NCBI GenBank assembly: GCA_963995505.1
Contig: OZ023182.1
Coordinates: 14,116,619 to 14,180,618 of the forward strand
Source of the DNA: Hypericum androsaemum
Taxonomy: Eukaryota; Streptophyta; Magnoliopsida; Malpighiales; Hypericaceae
Direction of reading: 5' to 3'
Length of the DNA: 64,000 nucleotides
Under the pieces are notes generated by a model that was not told where the DNA came from, did not search any database, and was given only the letters and a program-made list of their open reading frames with translations. The position numbers and the translations under genes were made by a program. Shown piece after piece: positions 31,682 to 43,369 of this stretch. Positions within the stretch are counted from its first letter, which is position 1, and each line of letters opens with the position of its first letter.

Positions 31682-33952
31682 GGGTTTTATGTCCGTAAGG
31701 TGTTACTTTTCGATTTTTTGTGAAAATGGCATTCAAAAAAAATATTTTGGGAAACGGTGTCCACGTTAGACAATGACGAAAAAAGTCGTATCTTGGTTTT
31801 TCGGTTGTATTAACAAAGATATGACTTTTTAAGTCGTATCCAGGAAATGACTAAAAAGGTCGTGTCTTGGTAAGAAACGACTTAAAAATTCGTATCTTGA
31901 AAAAATTGTCACATTGCGCTTTCAGTCTTGGTGGTCGAAGTCGCTACTTCATGGTCATTGATTCGATTCTACTTCCCAACAATAGTTTTGCAATCTTGTT
32001 TTTACTATCCAACATAACTATTTTATTAATTGTGTGAGCCATGGTTGTTGAAACTAAGGTCATATATTCAATACTTGAGTTTGATAATTTTTTTTGTAAT
32101 TTTATTTTACCAAATCGCTCACATTAATTTCTTCTAACTAAATCATTCACCTTAATTATAAGGGATAATTACTACTAGGCCCCTAGTGTTTGGCATATTC
32201 GCCTCTCACCCCTGTCTTTTGACAATCGATTAAAAATTTCCTCTAGTTTGGAAAAATTATAATATCAGGCCCCTAGCTGACGTCAGATGTCATTTTTTTC
32301 TTTTTTTTAATCATAGAAATGACATTTCTACCCTTAAAAAAATAAACTTCATTCCTTCCTCCAGTGACTTTCGAAGGTCACTGGCGAGAGCGGCGATATT
32401 CCTCCGCCATCGATTTTGAACCTTTCCCGGACCCTCCCCTGCTGGAGCCCCAAGTTTATTCTGTCTCCCATTCTCGACGAAGAAGATTTCATTTCCCAGG
32501 AAAGTTCCCTCCCCCTTCTCTCGATTGGACGCCGTCGAATTTCTCAAAATCCAGCTTACTGGAGCGGCGACACCTATTTAAGCCCATGTCCTCCTCACCA
32601 CTCCATGGGGCCGCTCATCATTGCTCGACTCTCCCTGGGTCAAATCCGCGATGGGAAGAGGAGATGGGGCATCGTGGGTTCAAGGGACCCACCAGCCGTA
32701 GTGACGTCGGGGTCAGGGAAGTGGAGATCGCTCGTCGATTTGGTGAGGTCTTCTGGGTAACATATTTTGAGCGGCGGAGGAGGACATTGGCTTCGGTAGG
32801 TGTTCACTGTCGAGGTTGGGGAAGTGGAGATCTGAGCGACGACGCTTGTCGATTTGGTCGGGGCCACTCAATGAAGTTGGTTGGAAGCGTTGTGCTTAAA
32901 TGCCGGATATGGTGGGGATGTGTTGGAGAAGATGACTTAGGGGTATAATGGTTATTTTAATAATAAAATAATAATATTTTGACCGCTGATGTCAGTCAGG
33001 GGCCTGATAGTATAATTTTGCCAAACTATGAGAAGTTTTTAATCGATTGTCAAAAGATAAGGGGTGAGAGGCAAATATGTCAAACACCAGGGGTCTAATA
33101 GTAGTTATCCCTAATTATAATGGGTAAAAAAATTCCAATCCGAAAACTATAAAATAATTGGGTTGCCATGGTAAAAAAATTTATTCGAGGTAACGCGTTA
33201 GAGTCAAATAAACCCACGTGCTCATCATATTATTTTAAAACTTTGAATTGTTTACTAATATTTTAACAATATTTTACTCTACTAATTCTCAAAATCACAA
33301 TTTCGAAAGATTTATACTCATCAAACAATAATCTCTCTCGAAGATGCTATTAAATAGAGAGTTAGTAATTGGTCAAATACGTTGTTTGGTTTTGTTTCCA
33401 CTCTCGCATTCTTTTAATTAAGGGGGTAGATTATTGATTAAAAAATTATCAAGAACCAGATTTGAACTTATGACCTTTCAAAATTTATGGAACTCGACTT
33501 TAGTTTCAAAAGCCACACACCTTACACCAATTTGGCTATCTAGAATTTCTTATCTAATTATTACAATTTAATTTATTTTATATAATATTTATGTTGGATA
33601 GTAAAAAGAAGATTGCAAAACTATTGCTGGGAGGAGGATTCAAACCAATTACCATGAAGTTAGAGGTAGCGCGTCAGACCACCAAGACCGCATTGTGCGT
33701 ATTTTATCAATATATAACTTTTTAAGTTGTTTCTTACCAATATACAAAATTTTTAGTCGTTTCCTGGATACGACTTAAAAAGTCGTATCTTGGTTAATAC
33801 GACCAAAAAAATCATATCTTGATTACAAGATATAACTTTTATACAACTTTTTCCATCGTTATCCGACGTGGACACCATTTTTGTAAAATAATTTTTTAGA
33901 ACGCAATTTCAAAAAAAAAATCCAAAAGTAACACTTTACAGACATAAAACCC
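31682..33952. mobile_element. Outer MULE-type element with long TIRs and 9-bp target duplication
   Basis: Ends GGGTTTTATGTCCG and (reverse complement at the right) GGGTTTTATGTCTG, flanked by the exact 9-bp duplication GCTTGGATC (31673-31681 and 33953-33961). The inverted arms are about 400-500 bp (31682-32095 and 33430-33952) and share GGTGTCCACGT, GACTTTTTAAGTCGTATCC and ATAGTTTTGCAATCTT. Arms contain tRNA-like segments (GATTCGATTC/GGTTTGAATCC and, at 33459-33538, box-A-like TAGCCAAATTGG with box-B-like AGTTCAAATC). No transposase frame is present. A 950-bp MULE is inserted in the middle. Confidence 0.85.
32162..33111. mobile_element. Inner MULE-type element, nested, 9-bp target duplication
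   Basis: It is flanked by the exact duplication TAATTATAA (32153-32161 and 33112-33120). Ends are GGGATAATTACTACTAGGCCC and, reverse complemented, GGGATAACTACTATTAGACCC. Arms of about 150 bp include GACAATCGATTAAAAA and CTGACGTCAG-like strings. The centre (32390-32940) is GC-rich with overlapping open frames (for example 32364-32948, plus) lacking known domains, consistent with captured host DNA. It sits inside the outer element. Confidence 0.85.
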
Positions 33953-34058
33953 GCTTGGATCTTGTGGCAACTAACGGCGCTGTATGTGAGGGATTTTTTT
34001 GGGGCAAAAAACTTGAGTCAGGATTAGGCGAAATTCTTGTTTGGGCTAGATAGTTTCT

Positions 34059-34955
34059 TGTTGTTTTTGGAGGGTTCGGTGTACTTGATTAGGATCTACG
34101 GCAGTCGAGGCAAGTTTTGGACACTTTTTCCGTAAGACAAGATTGCCCTGTATATTTCAGTGTGGTACGGGCTAAGGCAATCATCCCCAAGATACAACAA
34201 CTGTTCGGGCATTTCCAAGAACGTTGCACACGTATCTCGAAACTTTTGGGCGGACTATTTGTAAGTGAAGAACGGGGGGAGAGGAGAAGACAACAATGCT
34301 TATAGAATGCACTTGCTGCTGGGATGATTCAAATGGCAAGGGGGCAGTCCTATTTATAGGCTGGAGGAGGCAGCGAAGCAGCCACCCCGAAGGGACGCGT
34401 CAGTTGGCGTTGGCTGTCTGAACAGTCGTGTCTCTTCGGAGGCCCTTCTGGATAAGCCTTACTGCCTGTCTGTAGGGCCCTTCGTGTCCCTTCGGAAGTC
34501 AGCCTTATCCAGTCTCATCGCACCCCTTCCTACTCGCGTCCTGTCGGGATACGGATAACGTTATCCGCTCAGCCTCATGTCCCGTCACCTGTCTAGAGTG
34601 CTCCGAAAATTTTCAAAACTTTAGAGCTCCTCCAGCTCCTCGCGACGTGGCAGCGTGCGAAGTGCCAAGTGCGCCTCAAGTTCCCAATGCGCCATAAAGC
34701 GCCCAAGCGCCCACTCCCGGGCCTAGGTCCGGGCCGGTGCTCATGCTCGCACAGTGCTTCGCACTGTCCTCGCAGTTAGCAGTGGGTCAACTTTGGGTAG
34801 TCAACCAAGTTGAGAGGTAAGGAGAGGAATTCCTTATAAACAAAGAAATCCTCCTTGCTCTATTCAATGTGGTACACCTCTACTTCTTAACACCTTAACT
34901 TGACTTTGGGCTTTTGGGCTTTAGGCCTTCTTTGGGCTCATTCACAAATCTAACA
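34059..34955 (-). repeat. LTR of the Copia-1 relative
   Basis: Minus-strand start TGTTAGATTTGTGAATGAGCC; the end is degraded (plus strand TGTTGTTTTTGGAGGG at 34059). It keeps the TATA region (plus strand CCTATTTATAGGCTGG, near 34350) that the Copia-1 5' LTR lost. Its middle differs from Copia-1 (CACTCCCGGGCCTAGG segment near 34710). Confidence 0.8.
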
Positions 34956-36166
34956 ATCCCCCACGTGAATGATGACCAATGCATGCTGACTCTAATCGAA
35001 AGTTCTGACGTGTTATTATTGCATCGAGACAGGTAGCTTGTGGCTTTGAACCTTCTCTAGTAATATGTTATCGGATTTACTCGCTACTCGGTGAACGTGT
35101 GTCTTGAACCGTCAGCTTTTGGCGTAAACCAAGACAATAATATTTACACAATAATAACCCTAGTATATTTGGGTTCTCACGTTGTGTCCGTTTCGACCAT
35201 GGATCGTATCTTGGATTCATAAGTATTTTTCCCATTTGAAGCGGCCTCACTTCACACTTACATAGGTGATCTCCTATCAGGAGTATCCTGCCATACTCTA
35301 CCTTTATCAAGGTATATGAATCATTAAAAGCGTAATGCTTAACTTTACCACACCTCTGCAGGTTAACACCTGGGCAGCTTCTGAGAATGAGATAGGTTCC
35401 AGATGATTAACTGAACCCTCCATAACTTAGTTGTCACATTGAACCAAGTTTGTGGGATCTCCACTCATCATGGTTAAGTTACCACTATGGACGTTCTTTA
35501 GTGTGTGGATTTTAATCTCATTCCCCTTACTGCATTGTACATTTTGATCTCTATTGATTTCTTTCGTAAAAGGATCAGCTAAGTTGTCCTTGGACTTTAC
35601 GTAATTAATGGTGATCACCCCACTAGAGATCAACTATCTATTTATGCACCAAAAATCGATAGGCACTACTATTTTGCGCATATCCGATGAAGATGCAATC
35701 AATGGTCTTGGGTCCTATTCTCACCTGCTTAGGCTTAGGTACTTCGACCTTTGCTAGGCACCCCACACTTTAAGATAACCGTAGGAAGGCTTCCTTCCTT
35801 TCCATAGTTCATATGGGGTTTTATTCCTTTTCTTGTGTGGCAACTTGTTTAGAATGTGGTTAGCTAAGAGCATAGCTTCCCCCCACATGTTCTGGGGTAA
35901 GCCCGAGCTAATCAACATAGCGTTTATCATCTCCTTAAGAGTTCGATTTTTACGTTCAGCTACGCCATTCGATTGAGGTGAGTATGGAGCAGTCGTCTGA
36001 CAAATAATGCCATGTTCTTGACAGAGTTCATCAAACGGAGCTACATATTCTCCCCCTCGATCACTTCAGATCATTTTGATTTTCACGCTGAGTTGATTTT
36101 TAACCTCATTCTTATATCTCTTAAAGGCATCAAGAGCTTCGTCTTTGCCCTTTAGGAGATATACGT
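34059..36166 (-). mobile_element. Rearranged Copia-1 relative: 3' LTR, RNase H end and part of integrase
   Basis: In minus orientation it holds an LTR (34955 down to 34059), the 3' untranslated segment, the RNase H end (MISSGVITINYVKSKDNLAD) and then, at 35640/35641, a jump straight into integrase sequence (matching Copia-1 around 4130) running back to about 3610 of Copia-1. The RT and most of RNase H are deleted, and the 5' half is missing. At 36166 it abuts the 3' end of Copia-2. One site reads ADPFTKE where Copia-1 has ANPFTKG, so this copy preserves the better residue there. Confidence 0.85.
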
Positions 36167-36461
36167 GATGCATGCATTATCAAAAATCTCGCACTTTAAT
36201 AAGAACTTCTCTTGTAGTTAAGCAAGACGGCATTAACATTTTAGAACAGACACTCGATGTAATGATGTTCATAAAACTGCCTCATGTCAACAAGGAATCA
36301 ACTCGTTGACTCCCACTAAGGTAAACACTCGTGTGAGTGGGTTACTTTTCTGTCTCACATGCTTAGGTAAATATTTTCCAAAATAACATTCACACATTCG
36401 TATTGCTAGAACAACCATGTTATATTGAACAACTAATTTATTATAACATGTGCAAAAAATA

Positions 36462-39400
36462 TCAGCATCTACGCAAACCTAGGGATCTGACGTATTTTTC
36501 AAACACATCTCTGGATACAACCTTGGTTATAGGATCCGCTATCATATCTTGTGTAGGCATATATTTTATGCTGACTTCCTTACGTACAATCATATCCCTA
36601 ACAAAGTGATACTTAATGTCAATATGCTTTGCTCTGCTATGGTATCTAGGATCCTTAGCAAAAGCTATTGACGCTTTATTATCGCAAAATAAGCTCATTG
36701 GTCCTTTTGAGTTGGTTAGGGATAAATAGTTTAGAAATCTCTTCAACCATACTGCTTTTTGTACAGTTGTCGCAGAAGCAACGTATCAGCTTCCATAGTT
36801 GACAGAGAAACACACTTTTGTTTCTTGCTACTCTACGAAATAGCACCTCCGTCAAGCATGAAAACATATCCAGATGTAGATTTATTCTCACCCACATCAC
36901 CACCCCAATCAGCATCGGTGTAACCTCTCAATATCAGGTCTTGACCTTGATAAACCAGTGAGTATTCTACAGTCGTATTCAAGTATTTCATAATTCTCTT
37001 AACTGCTTTCCAATGTGCTTGACCTGGATTAGACTGATATCTACTAGCTATACCGATAGCATAGCAAATGTCTGGTTTTGTACACAACATTGCGTACATC
37101 AGACAACTAACTGCATTAGCATAAGGAATTTTTATCATGTCCCTTTTCTGTTGAGCTGTTATAGGACACATGTTTTTATTGAGATGATGGCCTTTGGCAA
37201 TCAGGACAAACTTGGGATTACTATTATTACAATTAAACCGCTCTACTAATTTATGGATATATGTCTCTTGTGAAAGAGATAAAAGCCTTTTCGAGCGATT
37301 TCTCGTAATCTTAGCTTCGAGAATGTAATTAGCTTCACACATATCTTTCATTTCAAAATTGGATGAAAACCAGACTTTGAGCTCATTAAGATATCCCTTG
37401 TCATTTCCAGCTATCAGTATGTCATCTACATACAGTGTAATAATGACAAATTTATTATCTGAATATTTCAAATAGACACAATGGTCTTCGTCTATCATTT
37501 TAAAATCATACGACATGATCGTATTATGAAAACGAATGTACCATTGTCTAGAAGACTGTTTAAGTCCATAGATTGATCTCATCAATTTGCAAACTTTACG
37601 TTCGTAGCCATTTTGGATGTAGCCCTCTAGCTGAATCGTATAGATTTCTTCATCCAATTCTCCATTGAGAAAAGAAGTCTTAACATCCATTTGATGTAGC
37701 TCAAGGTCTAAATTTGTCACCATAGCCAGAATTATCCTAATGGATGTAAATCTCACAACAGGTACGAAAGTCTCCTCATAGTCTATTCCTTCCTATTGTT
37801 TGAATCCTTGGGCAACTAAGCAAGCTTTGTACCTTTCGATACAGCCATCTGCTTTATGCTTAATCTTGAGAACCCACTTGTTCCCAATTGCCCTACGTCC
37901 ACTAGGCAGATCAACCAATTCCCAAACATAGATTTTCTTCATCGAAGCCATCTCTTCCTCCATTGCATTAATCCATTCATTTTTATCAGGAGATGATAGA
38001 GCAGTAGAAATATTCTTAGGTTCATTCTCATCTTGTAGGATTGCCAAAAGAAATTTACTCGAACCATTGTTATTTTTCAATGATGCCAAGAAAGTATTAG
38101 CAGCGCATTCAACCTCAAATCGTTTGGGTGGAATGCTAGTTCTTTTGGTTCTACGAAGTTCACAGTTTTGATAAACATCTCTAATATATTCATCATAACC
38201 AGGAATAGTACACCCACTAAAGGGATAATCCATACTCCCACTGGAATTTGAAAATGTACTGACACTTGGATCGTGAACTACCAGATCGTTTTGAGATAGA
38301 AAAACTTGATTTTCCTCCACAATTCTCCCACTCGGTTGGAGCGATCCAGATGATTCTGCCTCATCAATTTCGTATAACGTAAGATCACTACTTACGTCTC
38401 CTAATTTTGGAAAAATATTTTCCAAAAATGTGACATCTCGTGATTCAAATTTTGTCACTTGTCCATTTTCGAGTTCACATACAAAAATGTATCCCTTTGA
38501 TACTTCAGAGTATCTTATAAAGACACTCTTTCTACCTCTCGGTCCTAATTTACCGAAAGAACTAGAGGTAGAATGAACATAAGACGCACACCCCCACAGT
38601 CTTAAGTAGCTTAGATCGGGTTTTCGACCTGTCCACATTTCGTAAGGGGTGGTGGCGACAGATTTAGAGGAGACTCGATTTAGAACATATGCGGCGGTAA
38701 GGAGCGCATCTCCATAAAATGATATAGGTAAATTTGCCTCAGCCATCATAGATCTAACCATGTCAAGAAGGGTTCTGTTCCTTCTTTCTGCTAACCCATT
38801 TTGTTGAGGTGTATAAGGAATGGACAACTGATGTTCAATTCCTTTTTGTTGGCACGGAGTATTAAATTCATCAGAAAGATACTCACGGCCACGATCTATT
38901 CGTAAGGCCTTAATCTTTCGATCATGTTGATTCTCCGCAAAATTCATAAAAATCTTGAAATAACTAAATGCTTCAGATTTGTGAGAAATCAAATAGACTT
39001 GACCATACTTAATATAGTCGTCTATAAATGTGATGAAGTAATACACTCCATGTCTAGTCCTCACATTCATTGGACCACAAACATCAGAATAAATTAACTG
39101 TAGTGGAAAGGTGGCTCTAGTTCCTTTATCAAATAATTTTTTTATCAATTTTCCTTCTAGACATCGTTCGCATGTAGGTAAAATAGCTTTATCCAAATTA
39201 CCTAATAGTCCTGCCTTAGCTAGACGATTCATGCGATCTTGACCAATATGGCCCAATCTAGAATGCCATAAATTAACGTCATCTCGAGACGTTTGCACAT
39301 TAGTGACTAAGGAAAAATAAGATTTTGATAACTGATCAACATCCATAATTAAGAAACTACCTGATTTAAAACCAGATTCATAAAAAATGTGTTCTAAAAA

Positions 39401-40591
39401 TAACTGTACAGAACTATTCTCAAACAGCAATCGAAAGCCAAGAGCCATCAAGGCTGAAACAGAAATTAAGTTTCGGAAAATTACTGGAGCAAACAGCACA
39501 TCATGTAGAAATAGGGTACGTCCTTGACGTAGGTTCAATTTACATATACCCATACCCTTAACATCCACTCGTGTGTTGTTACCAACAAAAATATATTTTG
39601 CTCCTACCGGCAACCGTTGAAAATCAACAAAAGCTTCACGATCTTTTGTTACATGGTCGGTCGCTCCTGAATCAATCACCCACATAGGATGAGTTTTAGA
39701 TAGAAGAACAGTACTAGATACATATAATTTACTCACATATGAGTGAATTTGTTGTACCTTCTTTTCTTCCATGCAATCTTTAGCGAAATGACATTTCCTT
39801 TGACAGTTGTAACATCTTACTTTCTTGATGTTAAACTTCCTTTTTTTCTTTCTTCCGGAGCTTTTCTCACTAGTTCCAAAATTTTCAGCTTTGCTCTTGT
39901 TTCCATTTTTCTTACCCTTACCCTTTTTTCCTCTTATTCTCTTACTCCCTGTGCCACTAGACTGAGTCATGTGGGCTTCAGAGTGTACTCTAATAGCTAG
40001 GAGGCGATCCTCTTCTAGCTCAAGGTGTCGGGACATGTCGTCAAATATCGTAACATTATCGGCATGGGTAAGTATCATTTTCATGTGTTCCTAGCTCACA
40101 GGTAGGGAACGAATGACAGCCTGGATTCGCTGCTCATTGCTAAGCAGGTGGCCAGCCTCAACCAGCTCACCAATCATGTTTGACATTACCCTGAGATGTT
40201 TTTGCATAGAATGATCAGGGCGTTTCTTATAAGTATCAAATCGTAGCTTCGAGATTGAAAGCCTTCTGAATCTTTCTTTTAGAGCATCTCAAACGTCCTT
40301 TGTATTGTCATAGACACGAAACTGCCTGATAATATCATCCATCATCGCACTTAGCAAGATGAGACGAGCAGTAGAGCTCTTCTTTTTCCAAGCTATAAAA
40401 GCGTCACGATCACGCTTATGCTGTGCAGTGGTACCTAACTCAGGTTCAACTAATATTGTAGATATCATCTCAAGAACGTCTTGTTCTTCTAGCACATAAA
40501 GTATTTTCATACTCCAATTATCGTAGTTGTCACCATTAAGCTTCAACTCCTTGTTGAGCACAGCGACAATCGATTTGGAAGTAATCGACAT
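36462..40591 (-). pseudogene. Copia-2 gag-pol, mostly open but broken
   Basis: Gag starts at 40591 (MSITSKSIVAVLNKELKLNG, then DNYDNWSMKILYVLEEQDVL). Stops lie at about 40289 and just before 40084. A 763-codon frame (40084-37793) follows with CCHC zinc knuckle CYNCQRKCHFAKDC, protease MWVIDSGATDHVT, integrase HSRLGH...CERC, YSDVCGP, RIDRGREY and NGLAERRNRT, and the start of RT. After one TAG (37793-37795) the same frame continues to 36833 with HQMDVKTSFLNGEL, SIYGLKQSSRQW, YVDDILI and the RNase H opening DADWGGD. Small deletions near 36790-36830 shift the frame of the RNase H end (SLFCDNKASIAFAKDPRYHS, ADPITKV). It is much less decayed than Copia-1; the active-site DSGA is intact. Confidence 0.9.
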
Positions 40592-42744
40592 TACTAACGG
40601 GAATTATAAAAAATACATTAAGGAGTCATTATTAGCAATACGATACAAATTTACTATACGTTATAACTCCGAATGATATAAAGTCCTTGACTAATCTTGA
40701 ATTTAAAGTAGGTCACGGGTGTATTTTCCCTTACCCTTCAAGAATTAATCTCAAATTTTAATCATCCTAAGTTCTTTGATAGTAAATACAAGTGGATATA
40801 ACACGAGCAATCAAATAAACACATTATATAATCACAAAAATAAAAAGCTCACAAGCCTTTTATTTATATATACAAGGATATACATGAAGTTTTGAATACA
40901 CACATATGTATATAAAGCTTCTATGAATACCTAGTATATAACAAAGTTTCCCAAAAATAACATATGTATATGAAAACTTTCAACAAGATATACTAAAATA
41001 CATTAAGGATCTATTTATAGACCTAAGAGGATTCAAACAGACTGGGATAGGTGCGGAATCTAAAATCCACATCGCATATGGAATGGAAAAACTATAAAAG
41101 TATCCCTGGCTACAGTAGCGACGTATCACACGTCAACTACGTAGTTCCATAGGAGGATTGGGGATCATTTCCTCCAGAAGTCCTTTATTCTGTAAATAAA
41201 GGACTAATCCCGCCAACGCATCTCTGTGTGAACAATCCTCAGGTTGTAGGAAAAATTCTATTTTTTCCTTAATCCTGAGTGTGATCAAAAGATCACTGAA
41301 CATGGAAGGCCAATCCTCTCCATGGTCATATCCTCCGGCCCAGATGCAATCCTGCATCTTTTGATGAACATTCTTTATATGTTCCATTAGAACATGCATA
41401 TCATCCTTTGGTTGTCGACTCGAAATGCGACACATGAGTATGTCTTCACGTATTTCATGTGCACAAAAATTTGGATACACAACCGCCTTATATTTCATCA
41501 TTGTTAATCTGCAACATATGCAGGTCAATTTTTCGGTCAATACGCATATTTACCCAATGATCAAAAATACCTAATTTTTAATCAAACGATGAACGCATAC
41601 TCAAAGGATCTGTTCAATTCTAGATTCTTAAATGTAATTGTATATTTTGTTTAATATATTTCAGAACTTATTCCAAAATATATTCGAGACTTTAAAATTA
41701 TTCTAATAATCTTAAAAACTTAACTAAAAAATTAACTTATAATTTTTTATCAATATTAATTAAATTTTAATCGAATAAAATTAATTTATCCAATTAAATT
41801 CAAAAAATATTCAAGTTCTTGAAATTATCTTAATAATTTAAAAAAAACATAGTCCCAAAAATTAACTTATAATTTTATTATTATTATTTTTAATGAATTT
41901 TTATTGAATAAAAAATAATTTATCCAATTAAATCTAATAAAAATTAAATTCTGCCCAATTTTGACTTAAGTCAAAATTGACCAAAATCAAATTCGGTCGA
42001 ACCAAGAACCAGACCAATTCGTCCGGTTTCAATTGAATTGAACTGGGGTATAAAAATTTTCCGAAAAAATCATGAAATTATGATTTTGCCCCTCGCAGAT
42101 TTTGCCCCTTCACTTTCTCTCTCCCCGACGTTGAAGACGAAATCGCCTCCGAATTGCCGTCCTACGACCGCTCTCTCACGGCGGCGAGTCAGCGTCCACC
42201 ACCGGTCGCGTTCGACTCGCCGTGGCCTACGGGTCTCGTCGGTACCGGGCGCTCGTCGCCTCATGGCCGAAATCGTCGTCGGGGCTGTCTTCTCCCTTCC
42301 GCGCGTCTCCGCCGTCGTCGGCTTCGATCTTTGTTTTTCGGTGACGTCGATCCACGAAAGTGATATCGGAACGTCGAGGACACGCCAGAGAATCGACTAT
42401 CATCGATTTCTGGCGTTGGAATCATCAGATTTCCGACGGAATTCGATTAGGGGAAAAATCGCCCCCAAATCGTCTCATTAGGGATTTCGGGGTTAAACTG
42501 AAATGGCAAGTTTAAGTTTAATCCCGAAACCTTTCCAAAATTTTCACCGAAGGACATGACACGCAGGTGCCACGTGGATGGCCAAATTTCAATTTATTCC
42601 CGTTAGTTTTAAATTGATTACAATAAAGTACACCAGATTGTAATTTTCTTTAAAAATCACAATTAAACTTGATTTTTGAACCAAATATACACAATTAAAC
42701 TTGATTTCAAAAATCATATAACAACCAGAACAATATCTAAGCAA
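40592..42744 (-). other. Copia-2 leader region
   Basis: It lies between the primer site and gag. A leader this long is unusual for Copia, so it may include another insertion. It holds a 135-codon minus-strand frame at 41133-41540 (contains HEIREDILMCRISSRQPKDD and DALAGLVLYLQNKGLLEEMI) with no recognised domain, long AT-rich runs (41560-41960) and a GC-rich block (42070-42480) with open frames on both strands and no domain. Confidence 0.45.
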
Positions 42745-42756
42745 GCTCTGATACCA
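42745..42756 (-). other. Copia-2 tRNA primer-binding site
   Basis: The minus strand reads TGGTATCAGAGC, the initiator Met-tRNA complement used by most plant Copia elements, two bases after the LTR end (CCTTCA|AT). Confidence 0.9.
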
Positions 42757-43055
42757 ATTGAAGGATTTGGCCCATAATTAATACATAATTATGAGTTAAT
42801 TACCTCCTAATTAATAAAATAAATTTATTAATAAATAACAAGACTTACTTGTTGAAGCGTGCTTCACACACGATCGGATAACGAGATATTGTCACCGGCG
42901 GTTTACGATCACAAACGGATCGGATACGTAAATAATTTCTACGAGTTTTCTTACTTTGCAAAATCTGAGAACTATAGGAACTAATCCGTAATAAGTCCTC
43001 TGATGTGTGTATTTCAGAATGGAAAAAGTACAAATTGATCACCAGTTGTTTCTCC

Positions 43056-43063
43056 CTTTTATA
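43056..43063 (-). promoter_or_regulatory. TATA box of Copia-2 LTR
   Basis: TATAAAAG on the minus strand in CCCTATAAAAGGGAG. The nearest G-box is 27 bp upstream, so this is a plausible core promoter. Confidence 0.65.
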
Positions 43064-43089
43064 GGGAAGTCCGGCTCACACATGTGAGC

Positions 43090-43262
43090 CACGTGTCATC
43101 CACGTGGCGAAGCTACCCACTAGCTTTACCACGTGGCATGCCACGTGTTTGCCACGTGGCAAAACTATCCAATGGCTCTGCCACGTAGCATGCCACGTGT
43201 CGACCACATGGCAAAACTATCCAATAGCTCTGCCGCGTGTCGGCCACGTGGCATACCACGTG
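43090..43262 (-). promoter_or_regulatory. Array of eight G-boxes (CACGTG) in Copia-2 U3
   Basis: Perfect CACGTG at 43090, 43101, 43130, 43142, 43153, 43194, 43245 and 43257, most as CCACGTGG or CCACGTGT, plus near-matches (CACGTA, CACATG, CGCGTG). Spacing of 11-12 bp recurs in several pairs, and a unit with GCCACGTGGCAAAACTATCC is partly repeated. G-boxes/ABRE cores bind bZIP and bHLH factors; whether this LTR responds to abscisic acid, light or stress is inference. Confidence 0.75.
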
Positions 43263-43369
43263 TCGGCCCAAAAGCCCAATGGCTTATGTGCCTGGGTCCA
43301 TTTTTGCCCAATAATGGGTGACTAATGGTCCAAGGTCCAACACGAATATTTAGGGTAATAATATAGGAA

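Larger units (their letters stand above)
36167..43342 (-). mobile_element. Ty1/Copia element Copia-2, 3' LTR missing
   Basis: On the minus strand: 5' LTR (43342-42759), primer site (42756-42745), a 2.1-kb leader, gag, protease, integrase, RT, RNase H, and a 3' untranslated tail with a purine-rich TTAGTGGGAG string (near 36318). The tail then breaks off at 36167 against the Copia-1 relative, so the 3' LTR is gone and the element cannot move by itself. Confidence 0.85.
42759..43342 (-). repeat. 5' LTR of Copia-2
   Basis: A 584-bp LTR; minus-strand start TGTTGGACCTTGGACC, end AAATCCTTCA. The primer site follows directly. It contains a TATA box and, upstream of it, an array of CACGTG motifs. Confidence 0.85.

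Noticed and set aside
32364..32948. 194-codon frame as a host gene
   Set aside because: It lies inside a MULE with exact target duplication, has overlapping frames on both strands, and no domain.
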